Shown: positions 22,918-28,694 of the stretch, in pieces
How the letters are laid out: every line of letters starts with the position of its first letter
How positions within the stretch are numbered: the first letter of the stretch is position 1
Source of the DNA: JBKPCD01 sp046727175
GTDB taxonomy: Bacteria; Acidobacteriota; Vicinamibacteria; Vicinamibacterales; 2-12-FULL-66-21
Reading direction: 5' to 3'
Length of the DNA stretch: 28,694 nt
NCBI GenBank assembly: GCA_046727175.1
Contig: JBKPCD010000243.1
Span: 1 to 28,694 of the forward strand
Notes under the pieces: model-generated
What the model was told of the DNA's origin: nothing
The model's database searches: none
What the model saw: only the letters and a program-made list of their open reading frames with translations
Position numbers and translations under genes: made by a program

Positions 22918-24963
22918 TCAGTCAGCATCGTCGTGTTGCGGAATTGGCGCCGGTGTGTGCACGTGCAGGATGTGCGCCACGCGCGCCTGCGGATCGAGGC
23001 GGACGTAATTCCACTCACCGCGCCAGTAGTAACGCTCGTCGGACAACAGGTCGACGACTTCGATTGTCGCAGCGTCGCTCAGGCCCCAGGCGGAGAGCGG
23101 CAGGCGAATGAACCCGTGCTGCATGTTGAACGGATCGAGGTTGACGACCATCAACATCACGTCGGTACCGTCGCTCGACGTCTTGCTGTAGCACAGCAGC
23201 TCCGGGTTGCCCGTTTGATGAAAGCGCAGCCCCCAGTCGCGCTGCAGGGCCGGATGCTGCCGACGGATCGCGTTCACCTGTCCGATCAGCTCTGCGAGGC
23301 TCCCCGCCTGATCGAAATTGCGCGGCTTGATCTGGTACTTCTCCGAATCGAGGTACTCCTCGCTACCCGGCCGAACGGGGACGTTCTCGCCGAGCTCGAA
23401 TCCACTGTAGATGCCGTAGCTCGCGCCGAGCGTCGCCGCGAGAATCAGGCGGACCCGAAACGCCGGCCGCCCGCCGCGTTGAAGATACGCGTGAAGGATG
23501 TCGGGCGTATTCGCGAAGAGATTCGGGCGCAGGTATTCCCGTACCTCCGTCTGGGTCAGCTCGGTGAAGTACTCGGTCAGCTCCTGCGCTGTGTTGCGCC
23601 ACGTGAAGTAGCTGTACGATTGCGAGAATCCGGATTTCGCGAGATAGCGCATCACCTTCGGCCGCGTGAACGCCTCGGAAAGGAAGATCGCGTCGGGGTG
23701 GCGGCGCTTGATGTCAGCCAGCGCCCATTGCCAGAAGCGGAACGGCTTCGTGTGCGGGTTGTCGACGCGGAAGATCTTCACGCCGTGTGCGATCCAGAAC
23801 TCGACCACGCGCTTCAACTCGCGCCACAGCGCAGCCCACTCGCTCGACTCGAAATCGAATGGGTAGATGTCCTGGTATTTCTTCGGCGGGTTCTCCGCGT
23901 ACTTGATCGTGCCGTCCGGACGATGGCGGAACCACGCCGGATGTTCGCGCACGTACGGATGGTCCGGTGACGCCTGATAGGCGATGTCGAGCGCGATTTC
24001 GAGGCCGTTCCGGCGCGCGCCCTCGACGAACCGATCGAACGACTCGATCGTGCCAAGCCCCGGTTCGATGGCGGTGTGCCCACCTTCTTCGGCTCCAATC
24101 GCCCATGGACTTCCAGGGTCGCCCGGTGCGGCGTGAAGCGCGTTATTGCGACCTTTGCGGTACGACCTGCCGATGGGATGGACTGGCGGGAGATACAGAA
24201 CGTCGAATCCCATCGACGCGATATACGGCAAGCGCGCCGCCGCTTCGTCGAACGTGGCACTTCGGGACGGATCGGTGCCGGCCGAACGCGGAAACATTTC
24301 GTACCATGCGCCGAAGCGGGCGCGCTCGGGTTCCACGACGACCTCGAGCACCCGATCGTATCGCGTCGCTCGGCCCCGATCGGGATATCGGCCCATCGTC
24401 TGTGAAAGGTGCTCGGAGAGCGCCAGCGCGACGCGTTCACCCGCGGGCTGGTTTTCGTCGCCGATTCGATCGGCCGTCCGCGTCAGGAATTCCCGACTAT
24501 CCGAATGGTTTCTCGCGACCCTGCGGGCGGTTTCGCCGAGAATCCCTGCACCTTCGAGCAATTCGCTCGTGACGTCCTGCTCGGCGCCGAACTTCTTCGA
24601 CAGGTCGTGGCGCCAAGTGCCGAAGCGGTCGATCCACCCTTCAATCGTGTACTCGTATCGGCCGAGCTCCTCGACCGCGAATCGGCCGCGCCAGCGATCG
24701 TTACCGAGCGGGGTCATCGCCTCTTCCTGCCACGCACTCTGGCCACTTCGTCGGAACAGGAGCGCGGCCGCGATCGTGTCGTGGCCATCAGCGTAAATGT
24801 CCGCGGTCACGACGACGTCCTCATTCACGACCCGTTTGATTGGGAACCGTCCGCAGTCGATCTCGGGGCGTACGCCTTCGATCACGACCCGGCAGAGCAG
24901 CTGCCGATCGAGCTCGAGGGCGTCTGAACGCGCGGTTACGGTCTTGGTGGCTGATTTAGTCAT
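22918..24963 (-). CDS. glgE: Alpha-1,4-glucan:maltose-1-phosphate maltosyltransferase GlgE
   Basis: GlgE, 681 residues, adds maltosyl units from maltose-1-phosphate to alpha-1,4-glucan. The N-terminal domain signature RVVIEGVRPEIDCGRFPIKR is diagnostic of the family. The barrel contains YEMFPRSAG, YLPPVHPIGRSYRKG, IFRVDNPHTKPFRFWQW (nucleophile Asp401) and IFLSEAFTRPKVM (acid Glu430). The C-terminal part (YYWRGEWNYVRLDP) is also typical. The ATG 24963 has no Shine-Dalgarno site, and a repeat arm begins about 9 bp upstream. It is tightly linked with treS-mak downstream (short gap or overlap), as expected for enzymes acting one after the other. Confidence 0.97.
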   Translation of the reverse strand: MTKSATKTVTARSDALELDRQLLCRVVIEGVRPEIDCGRFPIKRVVNEDVVVTADIYADGHDTIAAALLFRRSGQSAWQEEAMTPLGNDRWRGRFAVEELGRYEYTIEGWIDRFGTWRHDLSKKFGAEQDVTSELLEGAGILGETARRVARNHSDSREFLTRTADRIGDENQPAGERVALALSEHLSQTMGRYPDRGRATRYDRVLEVVVEPERARFGAWYEMFPRSAGTDPSRSATFDEAAARLPYIASMGFDVLYLPPVHPIGRSYRKGRNNALHAAPGDPGSPWAIGAEEGGHTAIEPGLGTIESFDRFVEGARRNGLEIALDIAYQASPDHPYVREHPAWFRHRPDGTIKYAENPPKKYQDIYPFDFESSEWAALWRELKRVVEFWIAHGVKIFRVDNPHTKPFRFWQWALADIKRRHPDAIFLSEAFTRPKVMRYLAKSGFSQSYSYFTWRNTAQELTEYFTELTQTEVREYLRPNLFANTPDILHAYLQRGGRPAFRVRLILAATLGASYGIYSGFELGENVPVRPGSEEYLDSEKYQIKPRNFDQAGSLAELIGQVNAIRRQHPALQRDWGLRFHQTGNPELLCYSKTSSDGTDVMLMVVNLDPFNMQHGFIRLPLSAWGLSDAATIEVVDLLSDERYYWRGEWNYVRLDPQARVAHILHVHTPAPIPQHDDAD

Positions 24964-24972
24964 TCAGAAATC

Positions 24973-25136
24973 GGCTCTAGGCTCTAGGCTCAAGGCTTGG
25001 GGCTCTGGGCGCGCCATAGGCTCAGAGCCAAGGTCGCGCAGCGAGCAGTTCCGTTCACTGCGTGTGAACTCCATCCGGCGCCTTGACCCAGCATGCTTCT
25101 AGCAGACCTAAAGCCCAAAGCCATGAGCCTAAAGCC
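24973..25136. repeat. Quasi-palindrome of GGCTCTAGG / CCTAAAGCC words between glgX and glgE
   Basis: The left arm starts at 24973 (GGCTCTAGGCTCTAGGCTC). Within it 24986-25009 pairs with 25107-25130 with 4 mismatches in 24 by eye. The right arm ends at 25136, 8 bp from the glgX stop codon. The core is about 97 bp and contains extra GGCTCAGAGCC at 25019-25029. Confidence 0.85.
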
Positions 25137-25144
25137 TGCTTCGA

Positions 25145-27367
25145 TCAGTACACTCCCGCCGGTCCCCAATCCACCCTTCGCCGCAGCGCGGGTCTGTCGG
25201 AACTGATCTTCAACACCGCCATCGACCGCGATTGCAGCTGATAGCGATCGCCGGCGAGTGGTCGTCTCGGCGTGACCCAGGGATCGGCAGTATCCATCAC
25301 GGTTTCCCATCGCTCGTGCGCGGCTGTTTCCGGCAGCGTGAACGGCACGACCTCAGTGCCGGCGTTCAGCAGCAGGAGCAAGGTGTCACCGACGATGCGC
25401 TCGCCGCGCTCGTTGACTTCGTCGATTGCGTCGCCGTTCAGTCCTACGCCGAGACAGCGCACGTCCGGTGAGTTCCACGCGGCATCGATCATCTCGCGTC
25501 CCGAGGAGTCCAGCCACGTGATGTCGAGCACGTCGGCGCCGCGAATGCGGCGGCCCTGGAAGAACTTTCGACGGCGCAACACCGGGTGTTCGCGCCAGAT
25601 ACGAATTACGCGTTTCGTGAACTCCAGGAAATCCTTCTGCTCGGGCGTCAGCGCCCACTGCGTCCAGCTGATTTCGCTGTCCTGACAGTAGGCGTTGTTG
25701 TTGCCGAACTGGGTTCGGCCAAGCTCGTCGCCACCGCTGAGCATCGGGACGCCGACCGACAGAAACAGCGTCGCAATCAGGTTGCGTCGCTGTCGATCTC
25801 TGAGATCAACGATACGGCGATCGTCCGTCGGGCCTTCGAAACCGCAGTTCCAGCCAAGGTTGTGGTTCTCACCGTCGCGGTTGTCCTCGCCGTTGGCCTC
25901 GTTGTGCTTGGTGCTGTAGCTGACGAGATCGGCGAGGGTAAAGCCGTCATGTGCCGTGATGAAATTGATGCTCGCGTACGGCCGGCGGCCACTCTGCTCG
26001 TACAAGTCGCTGCTCCCTGACAACCGGGTCGCGAGCTCGGAGAGGACATCACAATCGCCGCGCCAGAAGCGTCGCACGACATCCCGGTACTTGGCGTTCC
26101 ACTCGGTCCACTTCGTCGGGAAATTGCCGACTTGATACCCGCCTTCTCCAAGGTCCCACGGTTCAGCGATGAGCTTGACCTGCGACAGTACCGGATCTTG
26201 ATGAATGATGTCGAAGAACGCGCCGAGCTTGTCAACCGCATGCAACTCACGAGCCAGTGCGCTCGCAAGGTCGAACCTGAACCCATCGACGTGCATCTCC
26301 AGAACCCAATATCGCAGGCTGTCCATGATCAACTGGAGCACGCGCGGGTTGCGCATGTTGAGCGTGTTGCCACAACCGGTGAAGTCCTGATAAAAGCGTG
26401 GCAGCCCTGGTTGCAGCCGGTAGTACGACGTGTTGTCAATCGCTCGGAGTGAGAGGGTCGGCCCGCGGTGATTGCCTTCTGCCGTGTGGTTGTACACGAC
26501 ATCGAGGATCACTTCGAGACCAGCGGCGTGCAGCGCGCGGACCATCATCTTGAATTCGCGCACGACGTCCACTGGGGACGACGACGCCCCATAGCGAACT
26601 TCTGGAGCGAAGTACGAGAGCGTGTTGTATCCCCAGTAGTTGGTCAGGCCTTTTTGATTGAGATGCCATTCGTCCATGTAGTGATGGACCGGCATCAGTT
26701 CGACGGCGGTGACCCCGAGTGAGAGGAGGTGCCGAATCGCAGGCTCCGATGCGAGGCCGAGGTACGTGCCGCGCAGCGTTTCGGGCACGTAGGGATGCAG
26801 GCGGGTGAAGCCTTTCACGTGCAGCTCGTAGATCAGCGTCTCGTGCCATGCGATGCGAAGCCGACGATCGTCTCCCCACGTAAACGCGGAGTCGACGACG
26901 GCGGCGAGCGGCGCGTACGGGGCGCTGTCGCGATCGTCGAACGTAGTGTCTTCCTCGTCGTAACGAAAGCCGAACAACGTCTCATCCCAGCGTGCCGCGC
27001 GGCCGATGACCTTCGCGTACGGATCCAGCGCGAGTTTGTGCGGGTTGAAGCGCAACCCTGCGTGCGGGGCATATGGTCCGTGGACGCGATAGCCGTAGAG
27101 CTGCCCCGGATGGACATCCGGCAAATAGCCGTGCCACACCATATCCGTCTGTTCCGGCAGCGGGATGGTGAGCGATTCCACTTCTGCATCGGGCGCATCG
27201 AACAGGCAGAGCTCGACGCGCGTGGCATGCTCGCTGAACAGCGCGAAGTTGACGCCGACCCCGTCCCACGTGGCGCCGAGAGGATAGGGAGAACCAGGCC
27301 AGACGCGAAGGCTGTTTTTCGGCACGAGACGCGGATTCACACGCGACGCGGATTCACGCGGATTCAC
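25145..27367 (-). CDS. glgX: Glycogen debranching enzyme GlgX (isoamylase type)
   Basis: GlgX, about 740 residues, hydrolyses alpha-1,6 branches of glycogen-like glucans. The N-terminal CBM48 region is seen (PLGATWDGVGVNFALFSEHAT). The GH13 barrel has YELHVKGFTRLHP, VILDVVYNHTAEGN, MHVDGFRFDLASALARE (nucleophile Asp366), KLIAEPWDLGEGGYQVGNFP (acid Glu402) and NFITAHDGFTLADLVSY. Length is normal. Three in-frame GTG starts (27367, 27340, 27325) occur; the first two lie in a 12-bp repeat reading GTGAATCCGCGT. No Shine-Dalgarno site stands out, so the exact start is uncertain by up to 14 codons. It is first in the cluster. Confidence 0.95.
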   Translation of the reverse strand: MNPRESASRVNPRLVPKNSLRVWPGSPYPLGATWDGVGVNFALFSEHATRVELCLFDAPDAEVESLTIPLPEQTDMVWHGYLPDVHPGQLYGYRVHGPYAPHAGLRFNPHKLALDPYAKVIGRAARWDETLFGFRYDEEDTTFDDRDSAPYAPLAAVVDSAFTWGDDRRLRIAWHETLIYELHVKGFTRLHPYVPETLRGTYLGLASEPAIRHLLSLGVTAVELMPVHHYMDEWHLNQKGLTNYWGYNTLSYFAPEVRYGASSSPVDVVREFKMMVRALHAAGLEVILDVVYNHTAEGNHRGPTLSLRAIDNTSYYRLQPGLPRFYQDFTGCGNTLNMRNPRVLQLIMDSLRYWVLEMHVDGFRFDLASALARELHAVDKLGAFFDIIHQDPVLSQVKLIAEPWDLGEGGYQVGNFPTKWTEWNAKYRDVVRRFWRGDCDVLSELATRLSGSSDLYEQSGRRPYASINFITAHDGFTLADLVSYSTKHNEANGEDNRDGENHNLGWNCGFEGPTDDRRIVDLRDRQRRNLIATLFLSVGVPMLSGGDELGRTQFGNNNAYCQDSEISWTQWALTPEQKDFLEFTKRVIRIWREHPVLRRRKFFQGRRIRGADVLDITWLDSSGREMIDAAWNSPDVRCLGVGLNGDAIDEVNERGERIVGDTLLLLLNAGTEVVPFTLPETAAHERWETVMDTADPWVTPRRPLAGDRYQLQSRSMAVLKISSDRPALRRRVDWGPAGVY

Positions 27368-27374
27368 GCGGATT
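27329..27374. repeat. Tandem repeat ACGCGGATTC at the 5' end of glgX
   Basis: ACGCGGATTCAC-type units occur at 27329, 27347, 27356 and 27365, with spacings of 18, 9 and 9 bp. On the minus strand the unit reads GTGAATCCGCGT and so offers repeated in-frame GTG codons to glgX. A single arm only. Confidence 0.75.
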
Positions 27375-27553
27375 GCCGCTGATCAGAAGGAATGGGCGTC
27401 GATCCGGATAGCATGAGTTTGGATCCAGGACCGCAACAACACTTGAGTGGTCTAACACGTTCTCGAGCATATTGGCAATCAGCCTGGGCCGTTTCCGTCA
27501 CACGTGGCCTCGCGTTTGCTCGAATCGACCAAGGGACTGAAGCGAAACAAAAA

Positions 27554-27560
27554 GAGGAGG
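27554..27560 (+). promoter_or_regulatory. Shine-Dalgarno site of the gene at 27566
   Basis: GAGGAGG, 5 nt before the GTG at 27566, is the strongest ribosome site in the window. It settles the start: the frame is open to 27392, but upstream codons read as filler. Confidence 0.85.
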
Positions 27561-27565
27561 AACTC

Positions 27566-28012
27566 GTGGACAACGACAAAGTGATTTCCACGCTCAATCG
27601 GCTGATCGAGACCGTCAAGGACGGCGAGGAGGGGTTCAAGACCGCTGCGGAGGGTCTCACGGACCCGCAGACGAAAGCCCTGTTCCTGCAATACTCGCGC
27701 GGCCGCGGCGAGATGGCTCGCGAGCTCCAGGCGGAGGTTCGAAAAATTGGCGGTGCTCCGGACAAGGGCGGCAGCGTGTCAGGCACGCTGCATCGTGGCT
27801 GGATCAACATCAAGTCGGCCGTCACCGGCAGAAACGATTCGAGTATCATCGCAGAAGCGGAGCGCGGCGAGGACGTCGCGAAAAAGGTATTCGAAGAGGC
27901 GTTGAACGAGCCGTTCCCACCCTCGACGCGGGCACTGGTCCAGCAGCTGGCCGCCCGGGTACGCGAAGCTCACGATCGCGTGAGGTCGCTCGAGAAAGCG
28001 GGGGTCAGATAG
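27566..28012 (+). CDS. PA2169-type four-helix-bundle protein (DUF2383)
   Basis: A 148-residue soluble helical protein. The N-terminal domain begins NDKVISTLNRLIETVKDGEEGF and continues to YSRGRGEMARELQAEV. This is the pattern of the DUF2383/PA2169 family, a ferritin-like four-helix bundle. The second half (TLHRGWINIKSAVTG, AEAERGEDVAKKVFEEAL) is also typical. Function is unknown; relatives are often found with stress and envelope genes. It diverges from the trehalose/glucan cluster across a 198-bp gap, which would fit shared stress control, but I see no clear promoter. The next gene starts at or near its stop. Confidence 0.88.
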   Translation: MDNDKVISTLNRLIETVKDGEEGFKTAAEGLTDPQTKALFLQYSRGRGEMARELQAEVRKIGGAPDKGGSVSGTLHRGWINIKSAVTGRNDSSIIAEAERGEDVAKKVFEEALNEPFPPSTRALVQQLAARVREAHDRVRSLEKAGVR

Positions 28013-28062
28013 CCCTTGCGTCGCTGCGGCGTTGGGCGGTTCTGCTCGACGCCGCGTTTCGA

Positions 28063-28452
28063 GTGCCCGGCACGTCGATCCGGTTCGGGCTGGATCCGAT
28101 TCTCGGGCTCGTGCCGGGGCTCGGCGACCTCACCTCGCCGATCTACACCGCGCTGATTCTTCTCGAAGCGTTCCGTCGTCGCGTCCCGCCGGTCGTCCAG
28201 GCGCGGATGGTGCTGAACTCGGCAATCGATACGATCGCTGGTCTGGTCCCCATCCTTGGAGATGTTGCAGACGCTTTTTGGAAGGCGAATCTGCGCAACA
28301 TGGCGCTGCTGGAGCGGCACACCGATTCGCATGTTCCACCGTCGCCCGGGGACTACGCTTTCGTTCTTGTGTGTCTCGCCCTCGTTGCGCTGATTGCGAT
28401 GTTGCCGATTGCACTCCTGGTGTGGTTGTTGACGCGTTTTTCGGCGGTTTGA
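28063..28452 (+). CDS. DUF4112 family membrane protein
   Basis: A small membrane protein, 129 residues from GTG 28063. The signature FGLDPILGLVPGLGDLTSPIYTA and the second copy of the theme, DTIAGLVPILGDVADAFWKANLRN, identify DUF4112. A strong C-terminal helix follows (FVLVCLALVALIAMLPIALLVWLL). The family N terminus usually includes a helix corresponding to LRRWAVLLDAAFRVPG. That is encoded in frame at 28024-28071, before the GTG, without an ATG, GTG or TTG. Initiation may therefore use CTG 28024 or ATA 28009 (the latter overlapping the previous stop), or a base may be missing. Function unknown. Confidence 0.8.
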   Translation: MPGTSIRFGLDPILGLVPGLGDLTSPIYTALILLEAFRRRVPPVVQARMVLNSAIDTIAGLVPILGDVADAFWKANLRNMALLERHTDSHVPPSPGDYAFVLVCLALVALIAMLPIALLVWLLTRFSAV

Positions 28453-28495
28453 ATTGCGTCCGGCTAACGGCAAGGCCCGCTTCCGAGCGAAGCAG

Positions 28496-28548
28496 AGGAG
28501 ATCAGAAGATCACGAGAGAACACAAAACTCCTGGTCTTCTTGTCTCCT
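28496..28548. repeat. Quasi-palindrome of AGGAGATCAGAAGA / TCTTCTTGTCTCCT words
   Basis: Arms 28496-28516 and 28528-28548 pair with 4 mismatches in 21 by eye, leaving an 11-nt loop. It uses the same CAGGAGATCACGAG word family as 10792-10995 and 12024-12083. It lies after the DUF4112 gene. Confidence 0.8.
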
Positions 28549-28568
28549 GTAACGATGACGGCTCGGGT

Positions 28569-28694
28569 CTACACCGAAGGCGGAATCGATGCCGAACCCC
28601 GACACCACCCCCGGCCCCCGACCCCCGGCACCGCGGCTTGTCCCACCAGCACGGCAATAGGGTGGAAGTCGTCGTAGTGATGGCCCAACGCCCA
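28569..28694 (-). CDS. Possible C-terminal end of a further gene (partial)
   Basis: On the minus strand the frame is open from the window edge to a TAG at 28571-28569, 41 residues. The first part (WALGHHYDDFHPIAVLVGQA) looks protein-like. The rest is glycine- and proline-rich and coincides with CCCCCGACCCCCGG words (about 28594-28630), so its tail may be repeat-derived. The family is not recognised. This could be chance. Confidence 0.25.
   Translation of the reverse strand, partial: WALGHHYDDFHPIAVLVGQAAVPGVGGRGWCRGSASIPPSV
28594..28630. repeat. C-rich word repeat (CCCCGACACC, CCCCCGGCCCCCGACC)
   Basis: A short single-arm run of CCCCGAC/CCCCCGG words near the window edge. An opposing arm, if any, would be outside or is absent. 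Confidence 0.55.

Noticed and set aside
28479..28493. Intrinsic terminator GCTTC-CGAGC-GAAGC after the DUF4112 gene
   Set aside because: The stem is only 5 bp and no U-tract follows.

Overview
The window is high-GC bacterial chromosomal DNA with densely packed genes. The gene set suggests an Acidobacteriota genome, most likely of the Vicinamibacteria type. Clues are a secreted cytochrome c protein with a carboxypeptidase-regulatory-like domain, a second small protein with that domain, a stand-alone LigD-type polymerase, the GlgE/TreYZ cluster, and intergenic spaces filled with short repeated words. The taxonomic call is an inference; no rRNA or tRNA gene is visible.

Left part (1-5.5 kb): the end of a small membrane protein, a HAD phosphatase (4-bp overlap) and an isoprenylcysteine-methyltransferase-like membrane protein run on the plus strand. 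They converge on an O-antigen-ligase-like membrane protein and a secreted carboxypeptidase-regulatory-like protein on the minus strand. Two class I SAM methyltransferases follow on the plus strand.

Middle (5.7-14.3 kb, all plus): yebC-ruvC-ruvA-ruvB-fabH forms a Holliday-junction-resolution cluster. It is interrupted between ruvA and ruvB by a large nested inverted repeat. Then come an unknown conserved-looking protein, a stand-alone LigD polymerase-domain protein, and a 728-residue secreted cytochrome c/beta-propeller protein.

Right part (14.4-27.4 kb, all minus): a five-gene alpha-glucan/trehalose cluster, transcribed glgX > glgE > treS-mak (fused) > treZ > treY. It encodes trehalose to maltose (TreS), maltose to maltose-1-phosphate (Mak), extension of glucan (GlgE), debranching (GlgX), and recycling of glucan back to trehalose (TreY then TreZ). 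No branching enzyme is in view. Divergent from it are a PA2169-type four-helix-bundle protein and a DUF4112 membrane protein.

The most unusual feature is a set of quasi-palindromic or tandem 'word' repeats in nearly every intergenic gap longer than about 60 bp. Each is built from one short word on one arm and its reverse complement on the other. The word differs between loci, but some words recur. Several arms run into genes and supply start codons, stop codons or C-terminal codons. They are recorded as separate repeats and discussed in the findings.
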